DNA from: Prochlorococcus sp. AG-409-L21
Lineage (GTDB): Bacteria > Cyanobacteriota > Cyanobacteriia > PCC-6307 > Cyanobiaceae
DNA: 37,658 nt
NCBI GenBank assembly: GCA_003215475.1
Contig: QCKH01000013.1
Location: 1 to 37,658 of the forward strand
Reading direction: 5' to 3'
Positions 16,356-26,299 of the stretch are shown in pieces. Both the position numbers and the translations under genes were made by a program. Positions within the stretch are counted from its first letter, which is position 1. Every line of letters begins with the position of its first letter. The notes beneath the pieces were generated by a model that had not been told where the DNA came from, did not search any database, and saw nothing but the letters and a program-made list of their open reading frames with translations.

Positions 16356-17444
16356 TTACTCCATAGCTGCTAACTCAAAATCAGAAAGATTATTCTCATC
16401 ATTCCTTTCAAAGATTTTGCAGAAGGCCTTAATTACTCTATCTCCTGAATCGATTTGTTCTAAAGGATCCTTCCTTAAACGATGCCTTAATGAGCAGGAT
16501 ATAACTCTTGCAATATCTTCTTCTGTGACCTCTGCACGGGCCTCAAAAGCTGCAAGAGCTCTTGCTGATCTGTTGGTAACGATATCTCCTCTAAGTCCAT
16601 CAACATCAAGCTCGCCACATATAGCTGAAATTTTCAGTCTAAGATCATCATCAATTTTAACGCTTTGAAGAATTTCTTGAGCTGCGACTACTTTTTCTTG
16701 AAGGGCATCTTGGGCTGATTGTATAGATGCAACAAAAGTATCTGGATTATTATCAAATTCAGTCCTTTGGTCAACAACTTGAACCCTTAATTCAGGTTCC
16801 CTTACAGTTCGTACTTCTACGCTCATGCCAAAACGATCAAGTAGCTGGGGTCTTAACTCTCCCTCTTCTGGATTCCCTGAACCGATAAGAACAAATCTTG
16901 CTGGGTGTCTTACTGATACCCCTTCTCTTTCTACAGTATTCCATCCTGAGGCAGCTGAATCTAATAGGACATCGACTAGATGATCATCAAGAAGATTGAC
17001 TTCATCTACATATAGAAGACCTCTATTTGCTTTGGCTAGAAGCCCTGGTTCAAAAGCTCTTACTCCTTCACTCAAAGCTTTCTCTATATCAATCGTTCCG
17101 CAAAGACGATCTTCTGTAGCCCCTAGTGGAAGATCTACCATTGGAACTTTCCTTTTTTCTGTAGAAAGATCTTTCCCTTCCTCTATTTGTTGTTGAACAT
17201 CAGAGCTTTGTAAGTCAGGATCATCAATAGAACTGTTATAAGGATCTCCTTGAACAACGTTTATCTCAGGCAAGAGATCCGCTAGGGCTCTAATTGTTGT
17301 GGACTTACCAGTGCCTCTGTCACCCATAATCATTACCCCGCCAATTCGCGGATCTATCACGTTGAGAAGAAGAGCAAGCTTCATCTCTGATTGACCAATT
17401 ACTGCTGCAAAGGGGAAAACCCTGCGCTTCCTAGATGAACTCAC
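16356..17444 (-). CDS. chlI: Magnesium chelatase ATPase subunit I
   Basis: A 362-aa AAA+ subunit that, with ChlD and ChlH, inserts Mg2+ into protoporphyrin IX as the first committed step of chlorophyll synthesis. Walker A is GDRGTGKS (residues 41-48), Walker B LLYVDE (143-148), sensor region [19 protein letters not shown] (188-206), and a C-terminal helical lid with TNRSARAL. The insertion [15 protein letters not shown] (103-117) is typical of ChlI/BchI. The start is GTG 17444 ([11 protein letters not shown]). ruvC follows 4 nt after its stop. High chlorophyll demand from the Pcb antennas fits this gene. Confidence 0.98.
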   Translation of the reverse strand: MSSSRKRRVFPFAAVIGQSEMKLALLLNVIDPRIGGVMIMGDRGTGKSTTIRALADLLPEINVVQGDPYNSSIDDPDLQSSDVQQQIEEGKDLSTEKRKVPMVDLPLGATEDRLCGTIDIEKALSEGVRAFEPGLLAKANRGLLYVDEVNLLDDHLVDVLLDSAASGWNTVEREGVSVRHPARFVLIGSGNPEEGELRPQLLDRFGMSVEVRTVREPELRVQVVDQRTEFDNNPDTFVASIQSAQDALQEKVVAAQEILQSVKIDDDLRLKISAICGELDVDGLRGDIVTNRSARALAAFEARAEVTEEDIARVISCSLRHRLRKDPLEQIDSGDRVIKAFCKIFERNDENNLSDFELAAME

Positions 17445-17556
17445 TTTTTAATTGTTGGCTTTGATGTGGATTGTTTCATAAGGGGGATACCTTCAACTGC
17501 TTTTTTTACTAAAAAGCTTGATATAGCAATCTTTGATAAAAACATTTTAAGAAAAT

Positions 17557-18594
17557 TTAATCTTTTATTAGAGGAACGATGATTGAGCTCATTTCCCTTA
17601 TTAACTCAGCTGACCGTGGATCATTGAAAGGCCCTTTGACAATAAAACTTACATATGTATCTGATGCATTTGGCATTTGTATTATTGCTGCATCAGCATA
17701 AATAGTACCTATATCACCTGTTTTGTTAAATACCCTAAAACCTTTAATAAGAAGTTGATAATCTATATTCTCACTCTCTATCTTTAGTCCTTTCATAAGC
17801 CCGTAGGGTATTAGTCTGTTGGAAGTTGAAGTGCTAAGAACTTCTCTAAAAAGATCTCTTGTTTTGGTGGTTAAGAATTGACCTTGATTAGCTAGTTGAA
17901 GAATCAGTACTAATTCTTTAGCTGTTGTAATATTTGTTCCTTCAAGGTCTGGCAATAAGCTATTTAATTTAGTTTCTTTTAGGCCAATCTTATTTAGTTT
18001 CTTATTAATAACTTCTATACCACCTATCCTTTTTATCAGAAGATTTGTTGCTGTATTATCGCTAACTCTTATCATCTCAGTAGCTATTTCATGAACTGGG
18101 AACTCTTGCCCTAATTGCTGATATCTCATCCAGCCTGCTCCTCCAGCTATAGAATCTTCAGTTAATTTAATTCTCTCATTCCATTGTAAATCTCCCTCAT
18201 CAATCATCTTGAGTGTAATAAGAAGTATATATAGTTTTATAGTACTTGCTGCTGGAAGTATCTTGCTTGAGTTTAACTCAGCATATTTACTATCTTCAAT
18301 TAATGCGTAGCCACTAACTTCTAAACCCTTATAATTTGAAGAAATCTTTTGCCAATAAGAGATTAAACTGGGTATTATCTTATAATTAGACTCCAAGTTA
18401 ATCTTATCTTTACCATTATTACTCCTTCTATAATTAGTAACCTTAAACTTGTTTTCTGTTGTGGTCTTTGGGATTATAGTCAAGAGGGTTCCTGTTAAGA
18501 TTCCTAGGCCAATTCCAACGATAATAAGATTAATTATTAAGCCAACTAGTTGATTAGCTTTAAACTTATTTCTTGATTTGTTATTGCTTTCCAA
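17557..18594 (-). CDS. Membrane-anchored class A beta-lactamase-like serine hydrolase
   Basis: A 345-aa protein with an N-terminal membrane anchor (about residues 16-41, LVGLIINLIIVGIGLGILTG) and an extracytoplasmic penicillin-recognising domain. All class A landmarks are visible: S117-T-I-K120, S178-D-N180, an omega-loop E207-x-x-L-N211 pattern matching Glu166/Asn170, and K291-T-G293. Spacing is close to class A enzymes. It may hydrolyse a beta-lactam or act on peptidoglycan-like peptides; activity is not proven by sequence. The start TTG 18594 is backed by an AGGAG at 18603-18607, 8 nt upstream. It lies 31 bp downstream of the TrmJ-like gene. Confidence 0.9.
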   Translation of the reverse strand: MESNNKSRNKFKANQLVGLIINLIIVGIGLGILTGTLLTIIPKTTTENKFKVTNYRRSNNGKDKINLESNYKIIPSLISYWQKISSNYKGLEVSGYALIEDSKYAELNSSKILPAASTIKLYILLITLKMIDEGDLQWNERIKLTEDSIAGGAGWMRYQQLGQEFPVHEIATEMIRVSDNTATNLLIKRIGGIEVINKKLNKIGLKETKLNSLLPDLEGTNITTAKELVLILQLANQGQFLTTKTRDLFREVLSTSTSNRLIPYGLMKGLKIESENIDYQLLIKGFRVFNKTGDIGTIYADAAIIQMPNASDTYVSFIVKGPFNDPRSAELIREMSSIIVPLIKD

Positions 18595-18602
18595 TTAGAT
18601 AT

Positions 18603-18609
18603 CTCCTTT
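18603..18609 (-). promoter_or_regulatory. Shine-Dalgarno site fixing a TTG start
   Basis: The minus strand reads AAAGGAG, with AGGAG ending 8 nt before TTG 18594. It is one of the few clear SD sequences in this window and decides the TTG start of the beta-lactamase-like gene. Confidence 0.75.
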
Positions 18610-18625
18610 TATTTTTATTTAGTCT

Positions 18626-19360
18626 TTACTTTCTTTTAGAAAACCATCTCATCTGTCTAACTATACCTCTTATTAATGCAATCTCCTCTGACCTGGTTTC
18701 AGCTCTCTGAAGTAAGCCTTTAATTTTGGCCATTCTAGATTTAGCAGTATGATTTTGTAAAAAGCCTATTTCTAGTAATAAGTTCTTAGCATCTACAATA
18801 CAATCATTTAATTCTTTTGGAAATGCAGGGTCAAAGGCTCCTTTTGTTATTTTTGAAGGCACATCTTTTTTGTAATTGTGTAACTCATTTAGAACAATTG
18901 CCACAGCATGAGAAAGGTTTAATGATGGATATTTAATTGATGTATTCAAAGACATTGCTTTATGAGCCATTTGTAATTCTGAATTTGTAAGACCTCTGTC
19001 TTCTCTTCCAAAAATGATGGCGATAGGGCTTTTTGACTTTGCTCCTAAAAGCCATTTCAAAGCATCCTCTGATGAAGCAAGAGGAATATTCCCATGATCT
19101 ATTCGACCACAAGTTGCCACAACCCGAACACAGTCATTAATTGAATCAATTAAGTTTGAATATATACTTGCATTTTTAAGAAAGGCTTTCCCATGAACTG
19201 CCATTCTTTGAGCTTCTGGATTCATTGGATCGCAATGAGGGGATACAAGTCTTAATTCATTAACATCGAAATTTTTACAAAGCCTTGCCACACTACCCAG
19301 ATTGATTTCTCCTATAGGCTCCACAAGTACTATTTTTAAAAGGTTTGAAAATGATTTCAT
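18626..19360 (-). CDS. SpoU/TrmJ-type RNA 2'-O-methyltransferase
   Basis: A 244-aa SPOUT enzyme that methylates ribose 2'-OH in tRNA or rRNA with S-adenosylmethionine. The three family motifs are seen: NLGSVARLCKNF (about residues 20-31), IAIIFGREDRGLTNSEL (about 116-132) and LNLSHAVAIVLNELHNY (about 148-164). The C-terminal tail is helical, as in TrmJ, which suggests nucleotide 32 of tRNA, but the target is inferred. ATG 19360 is chosen; GTG 19366 overlaps the cytM stop as GTGA and is also possible. It follows cytM directly. Confidence 0.9.
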   Translation of the reverse strand: MKSFSNLLKIVLVEPIGEINLGSVARLCKNFDVNELRLVSPHCDPMNPEAQRMAVHGKAFLKNASIYSNLIDSINDCVRVVATCGRIDHGNIPLASSEDALKWLLGAKSKSPIAIIFGREDRGLTNSELQMAHKAMSLNTSIKYPSLNLSHAVAIVLNELHNYKKDVPSKITKGAFDPAFPKELNDCIVDAKNLLLEIGFLQNHTAKSRMAKIKGLLQRAETRSEEIALIRGIVRQMRWFSKRK

Positions 19361-19362
19361 AA

Positions 19363-19755
19363 TCACATATTTAATGAATGGAGATAAGAAAGAATATCTG
19401 CCATTGATTGAGGTTCCATTTCGAAGCTAGGCATAGGAGGAGTAAGACCATTGATTACTTGTTTAATTATTGTTTGATCACTTAACTCTTCTGTTACTTT
19501 GCTTAGCTCTGGTCCTACAAGACCTTGTGCTGTGATGCCATGGCAACCAACACAATTCATTCGATAAAGACGAGATCCATTTTCAACAGATCCAGATAGT
19601 TCTAGGGTTTTTTGTATATATGGATCTTGATTGGTTTGATGCACTAACAAAAAAAGGATTATGAAGCAGGCTAAACTGCTTGCTATAAGAAAGAGTTTTA
19701 ACTCGTTAGAAGCGTTTTCTTTCTTAACTGCACCAATTGATGAAGTGCTTTTCAC
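19363..19755 (-). CDS. cytM: Membrane-anchored c-type cytochrome, cytochrome cM-like
   Basis: About 130 aa. An N-terminal uncleaved-looking helix (LFLIASSLACFIILFLLV) anchors a single haem domain on the lumenal or periplasmic side. The haem site is CVGCH, followed by GPELSKV, and the axial methionine lies in TPPMPSFEM; this order and the length fit cyanobacterial cytochrome cM rather than soluble c6. Its physiological role is debated. No ATG is in frame: GTG 19755 and TTG 19779 are candidates. It is divergent from petG, whose ATG is only 56 bp away, so the two promoters must overlap or be very close. Confidence 0.9.
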   Translation of the reverse strand: MKSTSSIGAVKKENASNELKLFLIASSLACFIILFLLVHQTNQDPYIQKTLELSGSVENGSRLYRMNCVGCHGITAQGLVGPELSKVTEELSDQTIIKQVINGLTPPMPSFEMEPQSMADILSYLHSLNM

Positions 19756-19811
19756 GAAAAGAGCGATAACATGAAACAATTGTGATTGATACTCTCACTT
19801 TTTGCTATCAA

Positions 19812-19931
19812 ATGATTGAACCACTTCTCTGTGGAATTGTTCTAGGTTTAGTCCCTATAACAATATTAGGCTTATTTGTGAGTGCTTGGAATCAATATAG
19901 GCGTGGCAGTGCTATGCCAGAGTGGGATTAA
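19812..19931 (+). CDS. petG: Cytochrome b6f complex subunit 5, PetG
   Basis: A 39-aa protein that starts [20 protein letters not shown] and continues [12 protein letters not shown]. This matches the one-helix PetG subunit, needed for assembly or stability of the cytochrome b6f complex in the thylakoid membrane. ATG at 19812, TAA at 19929-19931. The C-terminal extension after YRRG (SAMPEWD) is short and acidic. It is the only + strand gene between 13106 and 22851, and its last 20 nt overlap the 3' end of rsmD on the other strand. Confidence 0.95.
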   Translation: MIEPLLCGIVLGLVPITILGLFVSAWNQYRRGSAMPEWD

Positions 19932-20514
19932 GAAAAAGCAATCCTGTTTTTCCATAAGTTTTCTTATCCTTAATAACCCAATTAGATGGGATAGTAATAC
20001 CCTCTTCAATTGAAAATTCGCATATCACAAGAGATTCTTTTGTAACCCAATCTCCAAGTAGAAGGTTTTCGAGTACAGAGTAATAATATTTTTTTGTGTA
20101 AGGTGGATCTATATATATATAATCAAAACGTTTTTTCTCTAATGCCTCAAAATTAGAATCACCAATGTAGAGCTGTTTATATCCAGTTATAAGAAATTTA
20201 TTTACATCAGAATTGATTGCCTTAAATAATATCTTCCTCTCAGTTGCATTCGCAATTAAGGAAATATTTGAGAAGCATATGTTATAGATTTTCTTGTTAT
20301 TTTCTACAGCAACAACATTGCTTGCACCATTTTGAATAGCTTCGCAAGACATGATGCCACTGCCACTAAAGAGGTCAAGCCAATTAGAATTGTTAATACT
20401 TTCTCTAACAATATTCATTACTGCTTCTCTAATGCGAGCTGTAGTTGGCCTAGTTATTTCCCCTTTGGGACTTGCAAGTCTTCTTCCACTTAATAAACGC
20501 AATTGACCTTTCAA
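19912..20514 (-). CDS. rsmD: 16S rRNA (guanine966-N2)-methyltransferase RsmD
   Basis: A 200-aa Rossmann-fold methyltransferase. Motifs: [11 protein letters not shown] and [15 protein letters not shown] near the N-terminus, SAM site [15 protein letters not shown], and catalytic DPPY in [11 protein letters not shown]. These define the RsmD family, which methylates G966 of 16S rRNA. The frame is open to TTG 20553, but TTG 20514 overlaps the hisH stop as TTGA and begins [11 protein letters not shown], the usual family start, so it is preferred. The last 20 nt overlap petG on the opposite strand. Confidence 0.92.
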   Translation of the reverse strand: MKGQLRLLSGRRLASPKGEITRPTTARIREAVMNIVRESINNSNWLDLFSGSGIMSCEAIQNGASNVVAVENNKKIYNICFSNISLIANATERKILFKAINSDVNKFLITGYKQLYIGDSNFEALEKKRFDYIYIDPPYTKKYYYSVLENLLLGDWVTKESLVICEFSIEEGITIPSNWVIKDKKTYGKTGLLFLNPTLA

Positions 20515-21152
20515 TGTGAAGTTAAAGCTATACTTTTGACCCAGTATAACCAACGAGAAAGAAGTATTTCGCCAGATTTTCCTGACTTCTCAGGATGGAA
20601 TTGACATGCTGCGATGGTGTCTTTCCAGATGATTGCTGTAATTTTCGAGCCCCCATAATCTACTGTTGCAGCAATATCTTCATTTCTTAAAGGAATTGCA
20701 GAAAATGAATGAACAAAATACATCCACTGGGTTCTATCGATCTTGTCAAAAAAGGGACATTCTTTTTCTTGATTTAGAACAGCCCATCCCATGTGAGGAA
20801 TTAACTGATCTTTAACTTGAGGAAGGTGCTTTATTTTTCCTTTTAATATTCCTAATCCCTTTGAATTTCCTTCTTCACTGGATTCAAAAAGTAATTGAAG
20901 GCCTAGACATATTCCCAAAAGGGGTTTTTTTTCTATTGCCCACTGGTTTAATTTTGGAATTAATTCAGTACTTTTAAGATTTTTCATCGCAGGATCAAAT
21001 GCACCTACTCCTGGAAGGATTAAAGCATGACAATTATCTATGTCTTTAGGGCCTTTTACTATATTTAGCGGTTGTTTTAGCCTATTAAAAGACCTTTCTA
21101 CAGAATGTAGATTACCCATTCCATAATCTATGAGTCCAATATTAATTTTCAC
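20511..21152 (-). CDS. hisH: Imidazole glycerol phosphate synthase subunit HisH
   Basis: A 213-aa class I glutamine amidotransferase that makes ammonia for HisF in histidine biosynthesis. The catalytic triad is visible: Cys82 in GICLGLQLLF, His186 and Glu188 in QFHPEKSG. IDYGMGNLHSV at the N-terminus and ILPGVGAFDPAM are family signatures. The start is GTG 21152. The stop TGA overlaps the TTG start of rsmD. hisF is not in this window. trxA lies 33 bp upstream in the same orientation. Confidence 0.97.
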   Translation of the reverse strand: MKINIGLIDYGMGNLHSVERSFNRLKQPLNIVKGPKDIDNCHALILPGVGAFDPAMKNLKSTELIPKLNQWAIEKKPLLGICLGLQLLFESSEEGNSKGLGILKGKIKHLPQVKDQLIPHMGWAVLNQEKECPFFDKIDRTQWMYFVHSFSAIPLRNEDIAATVDYGGSKITAIIWKDTIAACQFHPEKSGKSGEILLSRWLYWVKSIALTSH

Positions 21153-21185
21153 TTAAAAAAAAGTAAATATTGTCAGAGCGTAAGT

Positions 21186-21509
21186 TTATAAGTGTTTTGA
21201 AATTGTTCCTGAAAGGGTGGCTTTTGGAACTGCCCCTACAACTGTATCGACTTTTTGACCACCTTTGAAAATCATAAGAGTCGGAATACTTCTTATTCCA
21301 TACTGACTTGCAATATTTGGATTCTCGTCAGTATTAAGTTTGCATACTTTGATTTTGCCTTCAAAATCTTTTGAGATTTCATCCACAATTGGGGAAACCA
21401 TTCTGCAAGGTCCGCACCAAGGGGCCCAAAAGTCAACGAGTACGGGTATACCACTCTGGAGCACTTCCTGCTCAAAAGAAGAATCAGTAACAGCAGCAGC
21501 GCTAGACAT
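21186..21509 (-). CDS. trxA: Thioredoxin
   Basis: A 107-aa thioredoxin with the redox-active WCGPC at residues 31-35 ([11 protein letters not shown]), the conserved cis-proline region [10 protein letters not shown] and a [13 protein letters not shown] loop. It is the main cytoplasmic disulfide reductant; in cyanobacteria it links photosynthetic electron flow to enzyme control. Length is typical of m-type thioredoxin. ATG 21509. hisH follows 33 bp downstream. The 178-bp spacer to guaB3 upstream has no gene. Confidence 0.97.
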   Translation of the reverse strand: MSSAAAVTDSSFEQEVLQSGIPVLVDFWAPWCGPCRMVSPIVDEISKDFEGKIKVCKLNTDENPNIASQYGIRSIPTLMIFKGGQKVDTVVGAVPKATLSGTISKHL

Positions 21510-21687
21510 ACAAAAAAAATTGAATAATTAGGAAATTTTTATAAGTTTATTTTGCCGAAGAAAAAAAATCTTGCCATTATTAAGTTTTAGATGCTTGAAG
21601 TTAGATTTAAAAATCTTATGGAGAGGGAGTTAGCAATGTTTCTTAGATAAGTTGAGTTGGGATTTCTCTGATTACATTAAAATGCAT

Positions 21688-22851
21688 TTATTTACCCATC
21701 CCTAGCTGTTGAGCTTTTTGATATACCTTCCCTTCTGACAGGAGAGAGGGAGCTATGACTATTTCAACCCCCTGCATCTCTTTTATTGTCTGTGCACCAA
21801 GTGTTCCCATTGAAGTTTTTAAAGCCCCAAGAAGATTATGAGTACCATCATCAAGTGATGCTGGCCCTCGAAGGATTTGTTTAATGGTGCCGGTTGAACC
21901 AACTTTGATTCTTGTTCCTCTTGGCAAGACAGGGCTTGGGGTTGCCATTCCCCAGTGATAACCATTGCCAGGAGCTTCGTTTGCTCTAGCAATAGGAGAA
22001 CCAATCATTACGCCGTCAGCACCACAAGCTATACATTTGCAGATATCGCCACCCGTAACTATTCCACCATCTGCAATTACAGGTATGTATTTGCCGCTTT
22101 CGTTTTTGTAATCGTTTCTTGCTGAGGAGCAATCTGAAACTGCTGTAGCTTGAGGCACCCCTACTCCTAAAACACCTCTAGATGTACAAGCGGCTCCTGG
22201 CCCAATTCCAACAAGAATCCCTGAAACGCCAGATCTCATAAGCTTTAAAGCTACATCATAAGTAACACAGTTCCCTACTATTACTGGGATTCCAATGGTT
22301 TTACAAAGATTAGATATGTCTAATTTTTCTTGATTTTTCGTACCTATATGCTCAGTTGAAACAACTGTTGCTTGAAGAAAAAACATATCAGCACCAGATT
22401 GCCTAATGGCTTCATGGTATTTAATTGCAGCATTGGGTGTTCCGCTAACGGCTGCTATACCTCCTTGAGTTTTTATATCTCTAATACGCTCTTTTATTAA
22501 GCTTTCTTTGATTGGTTGGCTGTAGAGCTCTTGCATTAGTGGAACAAAATCTTCTTTGCCTACTGAAGAAATACGTTTGAGGATTTCTTCTGGATTCTCA
22601 TATCGTGTTTGTACTCCTTCAATATTTAAAACACCTAGGGCTCCAAGCTTAGAAAGCTCAACTGCCATCCTTACATCAACTACTCCATCCATAGCACTTG
22701 CAATGATTGGAATTTCTAGTTTTTTCCCTCCTAATATCAGCTGTGTATCAGTATTATCAGGATCAACTGTCTTGCCACCTGGTACAAGTGCTATTTCGTC
22801 AATACCATAGGCTCGACGGACAAGTCTTGAGTGGCCAAGTTGGATATTCAC
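21688..22851 (-). CDS. GuaB3-type IMP dehydrogenase-family protein
   Basis: A 387-aa TIM-barrel protein of the IMP dehydrogenase/GMP reductase family without a CBS (Bateman) pair, which gives it the short length. The catalytic loop reads [20 protein letters not shown] with the cysteine nucleophile; [22 protein letters not shown] forms the phosphate site, and [17 protein letters not shown] is near the N-terminus. It lies in the GuaB3 group known in cyanobacteria, so IMP oxidation to XMP for guanine nucleotide supply is the likely role. The start is GTG 22851. trxA follows downstream on the same strand. Confidence 0.92.
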   Translation of the reverse strand: MNIQLGHSRLVRRAYGIDEIALVPGGKTVDPDNTDTQLILGGKKLEIPIIASAMDGVVDVRMAVELSKLGALGVLNIEGVQTRYENPEEILKRISSVGKEDFVPLMQELYSQPIKESLIKERIRDIKTQGGIAAVSGTPNAAIKYHEAIRQSGADMFFLQATVVSTEHIGTKNQEKLDISNLCKTIGIPVIVGNCVTYDVALKLMRSGVSGILVGIGPGAACTSRGVLGVGVPQATAVSDCSSARNDYKNESGKYIPVIADGGIVTGGDICKCIACGADGVMIGSPIARANEAPGNGYHWGMATPSPVLPRGTRIKVGSTGTIKQILRGPASLDDGTHNLLGALKTSMGTLGAQTIKEMQGVEIVIAPSLLSEGKVYQKAQQLGMGK

Positions 22852-23680
22852 ATCAGTAATAAAAAAAGGTTTTCTAAAAAAACCAATATCAAAGCTTAAT
22901 GCCTTAATTGTTGGTAGTTTAAGATTCTTCTATGGACATTATCGTTATAGGGTTGCTTCGTGAATCAAAAGTTTCTTAATCAGCATCTTTTTAGCATTAA
23001 GTAAGTATAAAAAGCGTCATGAAACCATCAAAAATAATTTTCTTCCACTATGTTTAGTTGATAGCAGACCAGATTCAAATGCTGTAGCCTAAATTTAGGT
23101 CTCATCCTTTTTGGCAATAAAAAAATATCTATAAATAGAAATAATTTTATTAAGCTTCAATTAAAAAAAACTGGTATTTAAGGACTAACTATTATGTCTT
23201 AATTATTTTGGGCTGCCTTTCATGAAGAGTACGAGCTAGTATTCTTTTCTTAATTAATTAATTAATTTGAATTAAATATATAAAAATAAGCTTAAGCTTT
23301 GGTATTGAACCTTTTTGAGGCCCCTTAGATTGTTGCAAGGAGCTAATATATATCTCCTTAGATAAAGGAAACTATCTTAAAATAACTTCCAGATTTTCAT
23401 TTTTTACGAGAAATTATTTGTTAAATAGTACTTGTTTCGAGTTTTTTGTTATATAGTAGAAATTAAAGATTATTATGGTTTTAAGCTTCATTTGCTTGTC
23501 GTTTCAACAGTTAAAATTAATTTATAGGGTTCAAGAATCTTAATTTTAATTTCTTTACTTTTAACCCAACTCTGGTTGCTGTTTGTGATGAGATCAAATC
23601 AAGCAAATGAATTTAGTATTTTGTTCTAACAATTACGCAAATTTCGAGATAAAATAGGTTGATTAGAAAGAGAACTTTGT
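22852..23680. other. 829-bp non-coding region between guaB3 and gyrA
   Basis: Both flanking genes are transcribed away from it, so it holds their promoters. I find no open frame worth calling. Visible structures: a palindrome cctaaatttagg (23088-23099), a 6-bp stem AAGGAG/CTCCTT (23337-23342 with 23354-23359, 11-nt loop) and an AT repeat of ttaa units (about 23250-23275). No tRNA-like fold is seen. It is by far the longest gap in a compact window, so an unrecognised small RNA or gene remnant is possible. Confidence 0.5.
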
Positions 23681-26299
23681 ATGGCTGATCCTACGGAACC
23701 CAATGGCGGTGTTCCAGGCGAGTTTGAAGATCGGATAATCCAGACTGACCTCCGCAATGAGATGTCGCGTTCCTATCTGGAATATGCGATGAGTGTAATT
23801 GTTGGAAGGGCTTTACCAGATGCCAGGGATGGCCTAAAGCCAGTCCACCGAAGGATTTTATATGCCATGTATGAATTAGGTTTAACAAGTGACAGGCCTT
23901 ATAGAAAATGTGCTCGAGTTGTAGGTGAAGTCTTAGGTAAATATCATCCCCATGGAGATACAGCTGTTTATGACGCTTTAGTAAGAATGGCTCAGAATTT
24001 TTCGATGCAAATGCCATTAGTAGATGGACACGGGAATTTTGGATCTATTGATAATGATCCCCCTGCCGCAATGAGATATACAGAATCTCGTCTTCAATCG
24101 TTAACTCAAGATAGTTTGTTAGATGATATTGAATCAGAAACAGTTGATTTTATTGATAATTTTGATGGTTCTCAGCAAGAGCCTACTGTTTTACCAGCTC
24201 GGATTCCTCAGCTATTACTTAATGGATCTTCTGGAATAGCAGTTGGGATGGCAACCAATATTCCGCCTCATAACCTTTCTGAGTTAATAGATGGTCTGAT
24301 GGCTTTAATAGCCAACCCTGAATTGGATGATCAAGAACTTATGAAAATAATCCCAGGTCCAGATTTTCCTACTGGGGGGCAAATACTTGGTCGAACTGGC
24401 ATTAAAGAAACATTTTTATCGGGTAGAGGCTCTATAACGATGAGAGGCGTTGCTGAAATAGAAAATATTGAAATACCTGGTAGGCCTGATAGAGACGCAG
24501 TCATTATCACCGAATTACCTTATCAGACAAATAAAGCAGCCTTAATTGAAAGGATAGCTTATATGGTCAATGAGAAAAAGCTTGAAGGAATTTCTGATAT
24601 TCGAGATGAAAGTGATCGTGATGGAATGAGAATAGTTGTTGAATTAAGGAGGGATTCTTACCCACAAGTTGTTCTCAATAATCTTTTCAAGTTAACTCCA
24701 TTACAGTCGAACTTTAGTGCAAATATGTTGGCCTTGGTTGATGGTGAACCTGTAACACTCTCACTTCTAAAAATGTTACAGGTTTTTCTTGATTTTAGAG
24801 TTCAGACAATTGAGAGAAGGACAAAATATTTATTAAGAAAAGCAGAAGAACGCAATCATATCCTTCTAGGTCTTCTGCTTGCTCTGAAACAACTTGATGA
24901 GATTATTGCTTTGATTCGGGCTGCTTCTGACACCTCTGTGGCAAAAGAACAACTTCAAAAACTTCACGGCTTAAGTGAGGTTCAATCAGATGCCATATTG
25001 CAGATGCAATTAAGAAGATTAACTGCTTTAGAATCAGATAAAATAAGACTTGAACATGAAAACTTACTGCTTAAGATTTCTGATTATAATGATATTCTCT
25101 CTAACAAAAATAGAGTCTACGAGATTATAGAAAATGAATTATCTGGTTTACGTGAAAAGTATTTCCAGAAGAGAAGAACTGAAATTCTTGATCTTGGAAG
25201 TGGTTTAGAAGATATAGACCTAATAGCGAATGAGAGATCAGTTGTTTTATTAACAGAGACTGGATATTTAAAAAGGATGCCAGTTAATGAATTTGAATCT
25301 ACTAGTAGGGGTACGCGAGGAAAATCAGGAACTAGAACTCAAGGAGAAGAAGAGGTTAAGCTTTTTATAAGTTGTAATGATCATGACAACCTCCTTCTTT
25401 TTAGTGTTAGGGGTGTTGCTTACACAATTCCTGCTTATCGAGTTCCGCAATGTAGTAGAGCTGCTAAGGGAACCCCCGTTGTTCAGCTATTGCCTATTCC
25501 TAGAGAGGAAGCCATAACTTCTTTGATTTCAGTCTCTTCATTTGAGGAAGAAAATCATTTGCTAATGCTTACTTCTGGCGGATTCATAAAAAGAACTCCA
25601 GTTTCAGCTTTTAGTAAAATTAGGGCAAATGGAATTATTTCTATAAATCTTGAAGAGGGAGATGCATTGCGATGGGTAAGATTAGCTGCGTCTGGAGATA
25701 GTGTCTTAATTGGTTCAAAGAAAGGAATGACAATTCATTTTCGATTAGATGATAATGAACTTAGACCATTAGGTAGAACAGCAAGAGGAGTCAGATCAAT
25801 GAATTTGCGTGCAGGTGATTCTTTAGTAAGTATGGATGTCTTGTCTAAGGAACTCGCTGATCGCATAGCTAATACAAAAGAAGAAGAAGATATTAATTCA
25901 AATGTTGAATATGAAGGTCCTTGGATATTGGTGGCATCAGCTAATGGCTTAGGTAAAAGAGTACCTGTAACTCAATTTAGATTACAGAAAAGAGCTGGTA
26001 TGGGATTGAGAGCGATTAAATTCAGAAGCGATTTTGATGAATTAGTTGGATTAAAAGTATTAGATCAAGGTGAGGAACTTTTATTGGTAAGTGAAAAGGG
26101 CGTAATTGTTAGAACAAGTGCTGATATGGTTTCGCAGCAGTCAAGAGCAGCTACAGGAGTTAGATTGCAGCGCTTAGACTCTGGGGATCATCTTGCAGAA
26201 GTTGTTTTGGTCCCACCTCTTTTAGAAAATCAAGAGGTGAATAGTGATTCAGCAGTCTCAATAAAAGAAGCTGGAGGAGATAAGTCATCTCACGATTGA
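23681..26299 (+). CDS. gyrA: DNA gyrase/topoisomerase IV subunit A
   Basis: An 872-aa type IIA topoisomerase A subunit. The breakage-reunion domain has [27 protein letters not shown], the quinolone region [10 protein letters not shown] (residues 89-98) and the active-site Tyr133 in AAMRYTE. The C-terminal domain (about 515-850) has repeated beta-pinwheel blades. The GyrA-box position (542-550) reads SRGTRGKSG rather than QRRGGKG, so the DNA-wrapping box is atypical. It may be the A partner for negative supercoiling or a ParC-like enzyme; only its length and the single-copy style argue for GyrA. ATG 23681; its stop overlaps crtL. Confidence 0.93.
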   Translation: MADPTEPNGGVPGEFEDRIIQTDLRNEMSRSYLEYAMSVIVGRALPDARDGLKPVHRRILYAMYELGLTSDRPYRKCARVVGEVLGKYHPHGDTAVYDALVRMAQNFSMQMPLVDGHGNFGSIDNDPPAAMRYTESRLQSLTQDSLLDDIESETVDFIDNFDGSQQEPTVLPARIPQLLLNGSSGIAVGMATNIPPHNLSELIDGLMALIANPELDDQELMKIIPGPDFPTGGQILGRTGIKETFLSGRGSITMRGVAEIENIEIPGRPDRDAVIITELPYQTNKAALIERIAYMVNEKKLEGISDIRDESDRDGMRIVVELRRDSYPQVVLNNLFKLTPLQSNFSANMLALVDGEPVTLSLLKMLQVFLDFRVQTIERRTKYLLRKAEERNHILLGLLLALKQLDEIIALIRAASDTSVAKEQLQKLHGLSEVQSDAILQMQLRRLTALESDKIRLEHENLLLKISDYNDILSNKNRVYEIIENELSGLREKYFQKRRTEILDLGSGLEDIDLIANERSVVLLTETGYLKRMPVNEFESTSRGTRGKSGTRTQGEEEVKLFISCNDHDNLLLFSVRGVAYTIPAYRVPQCSRAAKGTPVVQLLPIPREEAITSLISVSSFEEENHLLMLTSGGFIKRTPVSAFSKIRANGIISINLEEGDALRWVRLAASGDSVLIGSKKGMTIHFRLDDNELRPLGRTARGVRSMNLRAGDSLVSMDVLSKELADRIANTKEEEDINSNVEYEGPWILVASANGLGKRVPVTQFRLQKRAGMGLRAIKFRSDFDELVGLKVLDQGEELLLVSEKGVIVRTSADMVSQQSRAATGVRLQRLDSGDHLAEVVLVPPLLENQEVNSDSAVSIKEAGGDKSSHD

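Noticed and set aside
21510-21687. Candidate Yfr1 core aactccctctcc on the minus strand
   Set aside because: It lacks CACAC and the two flanking stem-loops; reported only as an absence.
22933-22980. Short + strand frame starting ATGGACATTATC
   Set aside because: Only 15 codons, no ribosome site, and no sign of conservation visible.
23250-23280. TTAA tandem repeat as a possible origin or binding array
   Set aside because: Simple AT-rich run; no DnaA boxes or iterons nearby.
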